The notes: generated by a model from the sequence alone, not told the origin. A stretch of 64,000 bases of DNA from Saccharomycopsis crataegensis (GCF_037102585.1 NW_027043829.1:1178001-1242000); one strand, 5' to 3'; counted from the stretch's first letter, positions 48,799 through 59,206 are shown. Made by a program: numbers and translations.

Positions 48799-50328
48799 TT
48801 ATTGGTTTAGTTTCCTTTTCTTTCCATAGAAATCATCATCAGCAAACTCTGCCTCACTATCGTCGTTATCATCAAGTTGATCGAAATCAGTATCAATTTT
48901 CGTACCTAAATGCCTCTTTAATAATACTCTAGCATCAGTTAATTCGTCTGGCAAATATTGTTGATTCACCTGCCCATCTTTGTAATCTAAGTTATATTTA
49001 TAAACAAATTTATTATTTTCATGGCCATCTTCACCATCCGTTAGTCGATTGTACAATTTGCTTTGAGAATCTCTCAAATGGAACGGTACAGTGATATTTG
49101 GATGCTTCTTTACCAAGTCCTTGGCCAAATGCCACGCCCTATAAATCTCAACCGACTTGAGCGATTTCGCAACCCTCATAGTACATTCTACCATCAATTT
49201 TAAACATTTTGGCATCCCCAACCTCAATACGGTCTCGTAAACATTTGCACAGTAAACAAGGCAGCTATTATCCCGAACTCCAATGTCTTCACTGGCAATT
49301 CGTACGATTCTTCGACAAACATACAATGGATCATCCCCTCCTTTCAACATCCTCATCATATAATATAAAGCTCCATTCACATCGCTTCCACGAACCGCTT
49401 TATGATATGCAGAAATCGTGTCATAATGGTTATCTCCTTTCGCATCGTAATTTATTAGCGACCGATTACCACCATATGCGTCGAGTTTTTCTCTTAGCAT
49501 TTGGCTACTCACTGTAACAGAGCCCTCATGGGTAATGACTTTTTTCGTTATTGGGTCGAAATCGGTAAGAAGCAAGAAACACAATTCCAACAATTTCAAC
49601 GAGTTTCTTAAATCACCATTTGATTTCTTTGCCAAAAATTCCAACGCCGAAGAATCCAAATCGATTTCTGGAAAATCCTGGACGTATTTTCTGGTCTTAT
49701 TAAGTTCAATGACACCCCGATCAAGGACCTGTTTAATTTGACTAACTGAATGGGCCGAAAGCGTCAACACTATACATCGTGACACGAGAGGCTTTATAAT
49801 ATTGAATGATGGGTTTTCCGTGGTGGCACCGATAAGAATTACAAGGTTTCTGTCTAGCAAATCTAGCAAATAGTCCTGTTGTGCTCTGCTAAAACGATGG
49901 ATCTCGTCAACGAATAAAATGATCTTGGAAGCCCCTCGATGACGATCAATTTTATCTACCACTGATTTTATCTGATTGATTGAGTCGATGGCCGCAGAAA
50001 ATTCATATGCCTTCAAACTTGATTCATTTAATATGATTTTGGCAAGACTGGTCTTACCAACCCCTGGTGGACCCCAGAGAATCATCGAGCGGATTTTGTC
50101 GATATTGTCATCTTGGAAATAGTGAGCCACCGAGCCATCGGGTCCCACTAGCTGTAGTTGACCGATATAATCTTTTAGTGATTTTGGACGAAGCCGCTGG
50201 GCTAGCGATAGTTTTGATTCGTACTGAAGTTTGACAAGGTCTTTCTCACCCATTGGCATTAATTCGCTTTCCAAACAATCGACATCTTCAATTTTGACAG
50301 AGCCGGGCGATCTCTCAACTTTTATCAT
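48799..50328 (-). CDS. MGS1: Mgs1/WRNIP1 AAA+ ATPase, UBZ finger not found
   Basis: Mgs1 is a clamp-loader-related ATPase that acts at stalled replication forks with ubiquitinated PCNA. The 509-residue product has the RPKSLKDYIGQ box, Walker A GPPGVGKT (86-93), Walker B FVDEIH (DEIH 141-144), GATTENPSFN, and the C-terminal MgsA fold with YHKAVRGSDVNGALYYMMRM. The N-terminal UBZ zinc finger that reads ubiquitin in S. cerevisiae and human homologues is not found: the protein opens with a short acidic segment containing VKIEDVDC, and TAA lies directly before the ATG. Confidence 0.93.
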   Translation of the reverse strand: MIKVERSPGSVKIEDVDCLESELMPMGEKDLVKLQYESKLSLAQRLRPKSLKDYIGQLQLVGPDGSVAHYFQDDNIDKIRSMILWGPPGVGKTSLAKIILNESSLKAYEFSAAIDSINQIKSVVDKIDRHRGASKIILFVDEIHRFSRAQQDYLLDLLDRNLVILIGATTENPSFNIIKPLVSRCIVLTLSAHSVSQIKQVLDRGVIELNKTRKYVQDFPEIDLDSSALEFLAKKSNGDLRNSLKLLELCFLLLTDFDPITKKVITHEGSVTVSSQMLREKLDAYGGNRSLINYDAKGDNHYDTISAYHKAVRGSDVNGALYYMMRMLKGGDDPLYVCRRIVRIASEDIGVRDNSCLVYCANVYETVLRLGMPKCLKLMVECTMRVAKSLKSVEIYRAWHLAKDLVKKHPNITVPFHLRDSQSKLYNRLTDGEDGHENNKFVYKYNLDYKDGQVNQQYLPDELTDARVLLKRHLGTKIDTDFDQLDDNDDSEAEFADDDFYGKKRKLNQ

Positions 50329-50463
50329 TTATGAATATTGCGTTTTAGTGTGATGAGAGACGCCAAATTTGTTCTTTTTTCCTCTTTCCGCTTTATTTTT
50401 TTTTTTTTTTTGTTTCGTTTCCCCATACTTCCACTTTAATTCCCAACGTTGTATCAGATAGAA
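50329..50463. promoter_or_regulatory. Short divergent MGS1/MCT1 promoter
   Basis: Only 135 bp between start codons, with a run of 15 T beginning near 50397. Confidence 0.5.
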
Positions 50464-51453
50464 ATGTCAAAGGCATTGATATTCCCTGGGCAAGGGGTTT
50501 CAAAGTTCCTGTTTCTTAAAAGAATAGTTGCCAAAGACCATTCGTTTTCAAAATACCTCGATTTCGTCGACGAGAGTCTCAATGAGAAGTTCTCTGCCCG
50601 TCTTCTTGATGACAATGATCCCGATTTATTCTTCCATAAAACCTCGAATTCCCAACCGGCAATCGTTGCGTCCTCCTATATTATTCATCAATATTTGATT
50701 AAACATAAAGGTGTTGATGTGATGGAAACTGCGGATGTGGTGTGTGGACATTCTCTCGGAGAGTTCACCACTCTTCTATTTAACGGGGGGATTGGGTTTC
50801 AAGAGGTGATTCGTCTTGTACGTCAACGGGGGAAGTTGATGGAAGAGAACATCGAGCGTTATTACAAGAAGCACAGGACAGTCGATGATGCGTTCAAGAT
50901 GGTAGCTTTGCTCATCCAGCCAAAGAATTTTCAGACAACGTTGAATGAACTACACAATTTACATGGGGACGTGTACGTTGCCAACATCAACTCCCAGAAA
51001 CAAATCGCGATCGTAGGACTTAATAGTAAGATCCAAGCTAGTTTACAGATACTACGCCACGATAAAAAGCTCCGGATCAAAACCATTGAGTTACCTATCA
51101 CTATTCCGTTCCACAGCCCTTTCATTCAGGAGTCACAGCATCAACTCCTGAAATATGCGTCTGACTTAATAATACCCAACCTCCAAGCCACCTCCTCTAT
51201 ACTACGCAGGCCGATGGTGACCAACTACCAATTTGTTCAGACCCAAGACCCTCAAGAAGCGATCCGATTAATCGTCAACAACACCACACAGCCCGTGGAC
51301 TTTGTGGGACTCATCAACCACTTATACCACACTCGTAATGTCCGACACTTTGTTGGCTTACCCCCAGGTAATATCACCAAGCACGTCGAGGTGATGAAAA
51401 GCGCGGGCCAATGGGGCTCAGAAGTGTCTGTTGGCTTAGAGGACTGGGAGTAG
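50464..51453 (+). CDS. MCT1: Malonyl-CoA:ACP transferase of mitochondrial fatty-acid synthesis
   Basis: Transfers the malonyl group from CoA to acyl carrier protein in mitochondrial type II fatty-acid synthesis, which supplies the lipoate precursor. Motifs: ALIFPGQGV at the start, the nucleophile elbow GHSLGE (Ser97), the conserved Arg in RLVRQRGKLM, the catalytic His in IPFHSP, and the late VGLPPGN turn. I start at ATG 50464 (329 residues); the frame is open a few codons upstream but only to a TTG. As in S. cerevisiae Mct1, the catalytic domain begins almost at residue 1 and no long presequence is visible. Confidence 0.92.
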   Translation: MSKALIFPGQGVSKFLFLKRIVAKDHSFSKYLDFVDESLNEKFSARLLDDNDPDLFFHKTSNSQPAIVASSYIIHQYLIKHKGVDVMETADVVCGHSLGEFTTLLFNGGIGFQEVIRLVRQRGKLMEENIERYYKKHRTVDDAFKMVALLIQPKNFQTTLNELHNLHGDVYVANINSQKQIAIVGLNSKIQASLQILRHDKKLRIKTIELPITIPFHSPFIQESQHQLLKYASDLIIPNLQATSSILRRPMVTNYQFVQTQDPQEAIRLIVNNTTQPVDFVGLINHLYHTRNVRHFVGLPPGNITKHVEVMKSAGQWGSEVSVGLEDWE

Positions 51454-51687
51454 TGTGATTTGTCGTTGATCATAGCCTCCCCCACCCACCCAGTCTCCTA
51501 TTTTTTTTTTTTTTTTTCTTGCATTTTATTTTTAGCCAGCTTCCCGCAAATCACCCTGCCTGGTTATCCTTATATTAGGAGTATGCCGCTGTGTTTAGAT
51601 TTGAATATAGTTGCTGTATTTAGTTGTAAATTAATAATTATATGTACCTATCCATCTATCTATCATCATATTATACTATCATATCAA

Positions 51688-52944
51688 ATGCGTTGGTTAA
51701 GTCTCGTTGTACCGTTCATTTCGTTGGCGTCGGCCATAACCACGTCAAGTGCCGATCCAGCCCTCGCGACATCTATCAGCGAAGAATTCACCACCAACAG
51801 CTCTTATTTCGAGAACTACCGGTCCTCAGACCGTGTGTCATATACCAGTGATGGTCTTGAACTTACGCTTGCCAAAAGATACGATAACCCATCGATTGTG
51901 TCGAAGTTCTACGTGATGTTTGGCCGTGTGGAGGTCACCATCAAAGTGGCCCCAGGCACCGGGATCGCTACAACATTGTACCTCCAGAGTGATGACTTGG
52001 ACGAGATTGATTTGGAATGGTTGGGCGGTGATACCACCCAATTCCAATCGAATTATTTCTCCAAAGGTAATACCACCACCTACGATCGTGGGGAGTACCA
52101 CACAGTCAACGAGCCAAGCGACAATTTCTACACTTATTTCATTGATTGGACAGAAGAAAGACTCGAATGGGGGGTCAGTGGATCGGTTTCCCGTACTTTG
52201 TTAAACACTTCATCTGAAGGGTATCCGCAAACTCCATCGAAGGTGTACATTGGGTAAGTGATATTTTTCTCTTTATTATCTATTTACAAGTAGAGTCACG
52301 TTACTAACAAAATATTCAGTGTATGGGCAGCAGGAGACTCAAGTAATACTGCAGGGACCATTGAATGGGCTGGCGGGGAAACTGACTATTCAGACGCCCC
52401 ATTTGTCGCTTACATTCTGAAAATAAAGGTTACTGATTACTCCACTGGTACAGAGTATAAATACGGGGATAGTACTGGTGATTGGGAATCCATTGAAGCA
52501 GTCGATGGTACAGTTTTAGGAAATCTTGATGGTACCAGTTCTGCTTCTGCTACTAGCAGCTCTTCTAGCAGCTCTTCTAGCAGCTCTTCTAGCAGTTCTT
52601 CTAGCAGCTCTTCTAGCAGTTCCTCTAGTGGTTCTTCTAGTAGTTCATCTGGATCATCTCAAACTTCAAGCAAATCCTCATCTAAAACCTCCACCAAATC
52701 TTCATCATCAACAAATGCCTCAGGTACCACCCTTACCTCGCAAACTTCTTCTAAGACCTCTGACTCGTCATCTTCTTCAGAATCTTCATCCACTAGTGCT
52801 ACATCAAACAGTACAGAATCTTCTGCCAGTGAGGCATCCAGCAACGGCTCCCCGGCGGTCTCAACCAGCTTTGGATTTTCTGGTATTGCGGCTCTTCTAA
52901 CATGTTTTATTTTGTCAACTTCTACTCTTTTGGTAGTGAACTGA
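51688..52944 (+). CDS. CRH1: CRH-family GPI-anchored chitin-glucan transglycosylase, two exons (51688-52253, 52320-52944)
   Basis: A GH16 enzyme that links chitin to beta-glucans in the cell wall. A signal peptide (MRWLSLVVPFISLASA) precedes the catalytic domain with active site DEIDLE (105-110). The first frame ends at a donor GTAAGT (52254); TACTAAC (52302-52308) and CAG (to 52319) define a 66-nt intron, and exon 2 continues in phase as GVWAAGDSSNTAGTIEWAGG and VTDYSTGTEYKYGD. A long Ser/Thr-rich linker coded by AGC/TCT repeats leads to a hydrophobic GPI-type tail after NGSPAVS. Total 396 residues. No CBM18 chitin-binding domain is visible, which favours CRH1 over UTR2; the exact paralogue is uncertain. 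Confidence 0.9.
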
Positions 52945-53474
52945 GAGCTTTACTTTTTTTTTTGTTAGTCTCATATTTGTATAGAAATTATACTTGGTTA
53001 TTCAATAAAGAATGTGGTTATTTTATAAGGGTATTTTATCACTGGTAAGCATTGTTTTCTGCGACATCGACGAGTTTGCATTCCTTGATCTTGACGAATC
53101 ATCCCCACTAAAGAAAAAGACAGCGCTAATCACCGGTGATTGAATAAATACCATATAAGATGCTCTGATAGATGATCAATACACAGAATATAAACATTTA
53201 ATCATCTTGGAATAATGATTTTCTCAGAATAATATAAGAATTATTAATGGGGCAAATGCCGAATAATTGGCGGTGCTTACATAATCGCGGTTTTTACTCA
53301 TGATTATGTAAAAGCAAGAGCACCAAACACTATAAAAACCCCACATTTCAACCCTTTGTGAAATCAACTGTTTCAAAAAAAAAAATGACAGTAATAATAA
53401 TCATTTAAATATCAATATCTAAACAAATAATATTGATTATTATCAAAAACAACAACTCAAATAACTTACATAAA
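52945..53474. promoter_or_regulatory. CRH downstream and pirin promoter region
   Basis: 530 bp. A clear TATA element (ctataaaaacc, TATAAAAA at 53331-53338) lies 144 bp before the pirin ATG, unlike most promoters here, hinting at regulated expression. No gene seen. Confidence 0.55.
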
Positions 53475-54392
53475 ATGACCACAAGAACCGTTCTTAATTC
53501 TTTCCTTGCTAGAGAGCAAGCAGAAGGCCAAGGTGCTAGAGTCAGAAGATCTATTGGTACCAGCAACTTGAGAAACTTCACTCCATTCTTGATGCTCGAT
53601 CACTTCAATGTCACTCCTGGAATTGGTGGTTTCCCATCACACCCTCACCATGGTCAAGAAACCATTACTTATATCACTGAAGGTGCTATGGCCCATGAGG
53701 ATTTCACTGGCAGTGCAGGGATTTTGTATCCGGGTGATTTGCAATTCATGACCGCTGGTAAAGGTGTGGTGCATAGCGAGATCCCAGTTAAATTGAAGGA
53801 TGATCCAACCAAAGCGTGCGTTGGGATGCAATTGTGGGTTGATTTGCCAGAAAATTTGAAGAATTGTCCCCCAAGATACAGAGATTTGAAAGGGGGAGAA
53901 ATTCCTATTGCTAAACCAAATGATAAAGTTGAAGTAAAAGTCATTAGTGGATCATCGTATGGGGTTGGATCATTGAGAGACTTGGCGTACACTCCAGTGT
54001 GTTACTACCATTACACCGTCAAGCCTGGAGGAGAGTTCAAGCAAGAAGTCCCAACCGATTTCAATTCATTCATTTATTTGATGCAAGGTGATTTGTCCAT
54101 CAATAAAAAGACCTACAAGCAACACAATGCAGTTTTCTTCAACAGAGATGGTGATCACATTGAAGGCAAAAACGATTCCGACAAAGATGTTAGTTTTGTG
54201 TTGATTGGTGGTGCGGTTTTAGACCAAAGAATCGTCCAATATGGTCCATTTGTCGAAACCAGCTCCGAGAAGATCCAAGAGGTGTTCAGAAACTATCAAT
54301 TTGGTATCAACGGTTTTGAGAAGGCCCAAGAATGGCAAGCCAAGATCGACATTGGTGTCAATGAAGGGGATGTTGTTGGTAACAAATCCTAA
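53475..54392 (+). CDS. Pirin-family cupin protein
   Basis: Pirins are iron-binding bicupins; some have quercetinase activity and in mammals one is a transcriptional cofactor. The 305-residue product keeps the metal site in the N-terminal cupin: HPHHG with His56 and His58, and His100 and Glu102 in GVVHSE. The pirin signatures LDHFNVTPGIGGFPSHPHHG, GDLQFMTAGKGVVHSEIP and LWVDLP are present. I use ATG 53475 (MTTRTVLNS); the frame is open upstream only to a TTG. S. cerevisiae has no pirin, while Candida albicans has several (PRN genes, some induced by stress), so the substrate cannot be given. Confidence 0.93.
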   Translation: MTTRTVLNSFLAREQAEGQGARVRRSIGTSNLRNFTPFLMLDHFNVTPGIGGFPSHPHHGQETITYITEGAMAHEDFTGSAGILYPGDLQFMTAGKGVVHSEIPVKLKDDPTKACVGMQLWVDLPENLKNCPPRYRDLKGGEIPIAKPNDKVEVKVISGSSYGVGSLRDLAYTPVCYYHYTVKPGGEFKQEVPTDFNSFIYLMQGDLSINKKTYKQHNAVFFNRDGDHIEGKNDSDKDVSFVLIGGAVLDQRIVQYGPFVETSSEKIQEVFRNYQFGINGFEKAQEWQAKIDIGVNEGDVVGNKS

Positions 54393-54741
54393 GCGGGATA
54401 AATTGCCTTTTTGACGATGAGGAAAATTGCCTTTTTTTTTTATTCATTTATCGTTTTTGATGATGTTTAATTTTATATTATAGTGTCCCCCTTTATATTA
54501 TAGTGTTTTAATTTATATAATTACCAGCTTTTAATCTGAATCTTTTGTGTAAAAATGTTGTTACAAATTGGTGGATCTTTGCCCAAGAGAGGGCCCAGAA
54601 CCCCCATTCTCCACGTGGTGTGTAAAAATATTCTCCGCGGGAATGGCACCTGGTGGAATGCCACTAAGAAAAAAATTTCCTCTCCATATGGGAAAGATCA
54701 AAAGATACCCACAAATATCCAACCAGTTGATCATCTCCAGG

Positions 54742-56955
54742 ATGCTTAAGGTACTCAGTCGCCGGAGTCTTAGGGCATGTACCCGACAACGGAACGGTCT
54801 CGCTATGCAGCCGCCATCAGTATCTTCTGTGCGTGCTGTATCTGTGTTTTCAAATTCGATGAAAGTTAATGATAGAAAGAAATATCCGACAGTAGTATCA
54901 CGCTGCTGTTGGAAGCCCGGCGCTAGAAAATACTCAACGTTGCCAAATACTGCGATATCCAATGATCTGGGAATTGCCTCTGCACTTGAAGGAAAATCGT
55001 GTGTTTCCTGTGGTGTGAAACTTCAATGTAACGACGAAAATTCTCCAGGCTATATCAACGAAACTGCCGTAGTGCACGAAAGAAAACATACATTGCCCTT
55101 TAAAAGACAGAGTGATTTGGTGTTCGATGAAATTTATAGTAGATTGAGTGAAGAAGATAAAAGATTGTTGCTCAATGACGAATCCGAGGAAACACCCAAT
55201 GAGAATGCAGAACAGCCAATCGAAAACCTTGAAGAGGTGAAGGAAACGGAAAAAGCCCCAGAAGACAAATTGGTGAATCCTAAAGAGACCCGAAATGTCA
55301 AATATAATACTGAAGAGAAACAGAAATACGGAGAAACAAATGACAACATAAAAACCTTAACCCAGACAGCCCAAAAAACAAATTCCGAGACACCAGCAAA
55401 CCTTAAGTGTCTTCGATGTTATAACACAATTCATTACAATGAATATTTTGAACTCGATCCACACAATGAAGCAATGACAATGTCTCTGGTGCTCTCTCCA
55501 GTCCGAGTTCCTGATCTTGAAAATTCTCATATTTTCCATATTATTTCGGCTAATGATTTCCCTCTCACCTTGAATGTGGATCTTGTGGCAGAAAATATCA
55601 GCCGTAGTCATTTCGTCATCAACAAGTGTGATCTTTTGGTGAGTTCTGATAATAGAAACGCCACTCAGTATTTCACTAATGTCATCAATGAACTACTTAG
55701 ATCAAAAGGTTTGCAAATCAATGTCGAAGGCAGAGTGCATTTGGTATCTGCATCCAAAGGCTGGGGAATGGGTGGTCTCCACAACTCTTTGCCGAAGGGT
55801 AGAAAAGTCTACTTTATTGGGGAGGCCAACGTTGGTAAATCATCGCTCATCAAAGGTCTCTTATACTATGATTATTACCTTGCGAAGAATCGTAGTTCCA
55901 GAAGATCGTTTGAAGAATATGTCTCCAAGCAGGGGAAAAAATTGGAAAAGAAAATTGATATCCCTGGAACATTTGTTTTACCAGGAACCACCCAGGACAT
56001 TTTGACATACAAGATCAATGGTTGTACCGTCAACGACTTGCCAGGGTTTCTTTGTCAAACCGCTACTGGGGAAATTAACTATGGTGCCTTCAATATTTTG
56101 AAACCATCGTGGATCAAACATTTATTTAAAGAAAGGGCTACCAGACAGGTGGCGGGGAATAAAGTGAAACGTCAACAATATTTGCTGATAATGGATAAGG
56201 ATTGCTATTCACTTGGGGGGATCTTTTATTTAGTTGGCCCACGTGGTTCTATCACCCAAGTTGCTGCCAGTACCCATGAGCAAGGGTTTCGCTTCGGGAG
56301 CTTAGAACGGGCTATTGAAACGATAAATCGTCAACCAGAAGCTATGGAACAGTTTATTGGGGTTAAACAGGGTTTTCCATTAGACAAATTACAAAGGTAT
56401 GTGATTCCGCCATTTTACGGCAGTGTTGACTTGGTGATTAAAGGGGTTGGTTACGTCACCATCACCCCTACAAAGTCGGTGAAGCTGATCAAAAAAGAGC
56501 TTGGAGTGGATATCGCCGAGGAAATCACGGTCAATGATAATGATGCTACGCAGATGAAGAAGCACATCATTGATGTGATAAAATACAACATGTATGAGTT
56601 CTATGCCCCAGCAGACATGCAGTTTGTGGTGAGAGAAAGTATTGATAGTTATCTTGTCAAGAAGACTTTAATTAGAAGGGCCCGCGGGGACTCGAAACGA
56701 TACTTCAAACCTTTCATTGAAGGAAAGAAGTTATACACTTCGGTGGTCCAAGTGCCTACAGAAGTTACAGATGTTGGTCATTGGTATTACGAGACGTACC
56801 TCAAGGGAAAACGGATCGATTATTGGAGTGGGTACGCGGATTCCAGCAACAGAAGATTACATCGGGATTTGATGTTGATGGATCCAAAGGACGTTGAGAA
56901 GGAAATTATCAGGGTTAACGTATCGAATCTTTTGTGGGACGATAAGGTGGTGTAG
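54742..56955 (+). CDS. GEP3: Gep3/Mtg3-type mitochondrial circularly permuted GTPase
   Basis: A YqeH-like GTPase needed for mitochondrial small-subunit ribosome biogenesis. GTPase motifs come in permuted order: G4 NKCDLL (about residue 294), SASKGWG, then G1 GEANVGKSS (about 360), PGTTQD and NDLPG. Two CxxC pairs (CVSCGVKL and LKCLRCYN) form the family's zinc site, but here they are separated by about 130 residues of acidic, Lys/Glu-rich insertion. I choose ATG 54742 because it begins a good mitochondrial presequence (MLKVLSRRSLRACTRQRNG); the frame is open further upstream and an ATG at 54643 is possible. The product is about 737 residues against 556 in S. cerevisiae. Confidence 0.87.
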   Translation: MLKVLSRRSLRACTRQRNGLAMQPPSVSSVRAVSVFSNSMKVNDRKKYPTVVSRCCWKPGARKYSTLPNTAISNDLGIASALEGKSCVSCGVKLQCNDENSPGYINETAVVHERKHTLPFKRQSDLVFDEIYSRLSEEDKRLLLNDESEETPNENAEQPIENLEEVKETEKAPEDKLVNPKETRNVKYNTEEKQKYGETNDNIKTLTQTAQKTNSETPANLKCLRCYNTIHYNEYFELDPHNEAMTMSLVLSPVRVPDLENSHIFHIISANDFPLTLNVDLVAENISRSHFVINKCDLLVSSDNRNATQYFTNVINELLRSKGLQINVEGRVHLVSASKGWGMGGLHNSLPKGRKVYFIGEANVGKSSLIKGLLYYDYYLAKNRSSRRSFEEYVSKQGKKLEKKIDIPGTFVLPGTTQDILTYKINGCTVNDLPGFLCQTATGEINYGAFNILKPSWIKHLFKERATRQVAGNKVKRQQYLLIMDKDCYSLGGIFYLVGPRGSITQVAASTHEQGFRFGSLERAIETINRQPEAMEQFIGVKQGFPLDKLQRYVIPPFYGSVDLVIKGVGYVTITPTKSVKLIKKELGVDIAEEITVNDNDATQMKKHIIDVIKYNMYEFYAPADMQFVVRESIDSYLVKKTLIRRARGDSKRYFKPFIEGKKLYTSVVQVPTEVTDVGHWYYETYLKGKRIDYWSGYADSSNRRLHRDLMLMDPKDVEKEIIRVNVSNLLWDDKVV

Positions 56956-57174
56956 TTACATTTTTTTTTTTTTTGGATGGCTAAATATTTGTATTATAGA
57001 GTTTGTAAATAGTTGTTGTTTAATTTTTTTCTTTTCTTTTTGTGGCTGAATTGTATAATTAAAAATTGTTGGAGACAGGCTAACCATATTATCGTTACAC
57101 TTATATAATATATAATATATATAATATATAATATATAGTGGTAATGGTGGTGGTGCGTGTAGGGTTTGGCAGCG

Positions 57175-57225
<51 letters not shown>

Positions 57226-57435
57226 CGTTTTCTGTTAGGGCCAACGCCAAGGGGAAAACGAGGCCGTGCAATTGGCACTTTGCCTTTGCGGTTTCTGTTT
57301 GGGGCCGATTTCTTGTAGCAAACATGGCAGCCTATTGGACCCCTGGATAACAAACCAGGTATAAAGACCATGCGACATCCTCTCTGCTGACTTATTATTA
57401 CCATCTTCAAATCACCATCCATCCATCCATCCGCC
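56956..57435. other. GEP3-RCN1 intergenic region
   Basis: 480 bp. It holds an AT-rich tataatata repeat (57100-57137), the T47 run (listed separately) and, downstream of it, a GC-richer stretch (57236-57360) likely to be the RCN1-like promoter. No gene seen. Confidence 0.6.
57179..57225. repeat. T47 homopolymer
   Basis: Forty-seven uninterrupted T, far longer than any other run in the window. Upstream of the RCN1-like gene by about 210 bp. Confidence 0.95.
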
Positions 57436-58044
57436 ATGACATCCATCATCAACAACTCCCCAATCCTTTCTGACAACACAAAGCGCCTTCTGTTTTGCCA
57501 GTCCCCAAGGTCCACAATCATCCTTCGAGAACTCCCAGAGTCGGTGTTTGTGAAAAACCCTACCACCAACCTCTCGTTGGCCGACGAAATAAAACTTCTT
57601 GTGATTAGCAACCAGGCGGCTCTCAACTCGGTGTACCATTTCTCGGTCCTCAACCGTCTTCGCCGTATTGTGGCGGTGTTTCGTGATGAAACCATTGCTC
57701 ACCAAGTTTACCAACTTCTCCTGAACAATCCAAAGTTTGGCAATTTCAAAATCGATCTTTCCACGACCCTTATTCGCCTCGACGACACCACGAATCCTCA
57801 ATTATCCATCGATGGCCATTTCCCTAACATGAATAATAAGGATAATGATAGTTTTCTTGGGAAATATGAAGAACCGATGCCTGTTCCATCACCATCAAAC
57901 AATAATAATTATGAATACGAAGCAAAGTCAACAAAGACTTTGTTGAAACCAATCAATCTCAATATCGATACCTCGTGTTGCAATGCCAGTACCGAAGAAT
58001 TGTCCCCAGTAAGCCCATCTATTACCTTGGACACTTACGAGTAG
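57436..58044 (+). CDS. RCN1: Calcipressin-like protein (Rcn family)
   Basis: Calcipressins bind and modulate calcineurin. The 202-residue product has an RRM-like first half: STIILRELPESVFVKNP as the first strand and RNP-like element, then LADEIKLLVISN, FSVLNRLRRIVAVFRDETIA and a final strand. The family's calcineurin motif FLISPPxSPP is present only as FLGKYEEPMPVPSPS, so a diverged copy. The Ser/Pro-rich tail (ELSPVSPSITLDTYE) fits the family. Called on fold pattern and layout rather than on a decisive motif; whether RCN1 or RCN2 cannot be told. Confidence 0.58.
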   Translation: MTSIINNSPILSDNTKRLLFCQSPRSTIILRELPESVFVKNPTTNLSLADEIKLLVISNQAALNSVYHFSVLNRLRRIVAVFRDETIAHQVYQLLLNNPKFGNFKIDLSTTLIRLDDTTNPQLSIDGHFPNMNNKDNDSFLGKYEEPMPVPSPSNNNNYEYEAKSTKTLLKPINLNIDTSCCNASTEELSPVSPSITLDTYE

Positions 58045-58368
58045 TAATAGTCTGCAATGGTTTTTTTGTGTTTTAAAGTTTTGTCTCTTTGATGGTCTTT
58101 TTTTGTGCGGTTTCTTTAATGGAAAAATGGAATTTTATTGGTAAATAAGTTTTCTTTAGTTTGATCTTTATGGTTTTGATTGCATTCATAGTATTATTGT
58201 TAATTTCTGGTGAAGCTTTTGGGGAAGATGTAAGATACTTTTGATGTGTTGATTTATGGATACTTGTTGTTGCTACAATAGGCAATGGGCACAAATAAAA
58301 CCGGGGGAAAATAAAATGAAATACAAATAGAGTAATAATAGTAATAGTAATAATAATAATAATAATAA

Positions 58369-58412
<44 letters not shown>

Positions 58413-58637
58413 ACAATAAAGATCGTGACAATACCTAAATAGTCAGTAAAGAATGTACAACAATCGCCATCAAATTAACAATAATTTTTGACATCTCCCG
58501 CCCCGCTTGCTTACCCGGGGAATTTTGGAAGAGAGAAAGAAAAAAATAAATAAAAAATAACTGCCGCCAAATGTGGAGATAATCAATCAGCCACCCAAGC
58601 TGCCACCACTCAAGAAAAGTGATTCCCCAGAGAGACC
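58045..58637. other. RCN1-ERT1 intergenic region with TAA/TAG microsatellite
   Basis: About 590 bp. From 58331 to 58413 it is a run of AAT/TAG trinucleotides, with some 14 consecutive AGT units. ERT1 promoter sequence follows. No gene seen. Confidence 0.65.
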
Positions 58638-59166
58638 ATGCCAGAGAGTAATAAGAACCCACCCACCAATAATGAGGGCGACCAGCTCATCAAAAAGCGA
58701 AAAAAGAAAGTCTCCGTCGCCTGCGTGTTCTGTCGTAGATCACACATGATCTGTGATGATAACCGGCCTTGCACCAGATGTATCAACCGTAACATTTCTC
58801 ATTTATGCCATGACGAGCCAGCCAACAAGAAACGGAAGAATACATCTCCTCAGCCCATGGCCAACTCCAACAGCACCAATGGCAGCGTATCCACTAATGG
58901 CAGCCTGGTATCAGTTGACAATACCCTCATGACAGCCGCAACGACCATCGATTCCCTAAATAATCCTAGCATTGCAACAGCCTCTACGAGATCTGTGATG
59001 CCGGATACAGTAGTAGCCCCATTTGGTGGCTTACAATCTGTGCAACAGCCACAGAAGGATAGTGGTATTGATGGCAGCTCGGCCCTTGATAACCTTTATT
59101 CGACATTTGCAACTCCAGGAAACCCAAACCCTCAACAACCACCAAAACAACCAATGCTAGATGCGC

Positions 59167-59206
<40 letters not shown>

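Noticed and set aside
57138-57350. Small frames containing poly-Phe or poly-Lys around the T47 tract
   Set aside because: They exist only because of the homopolymer.
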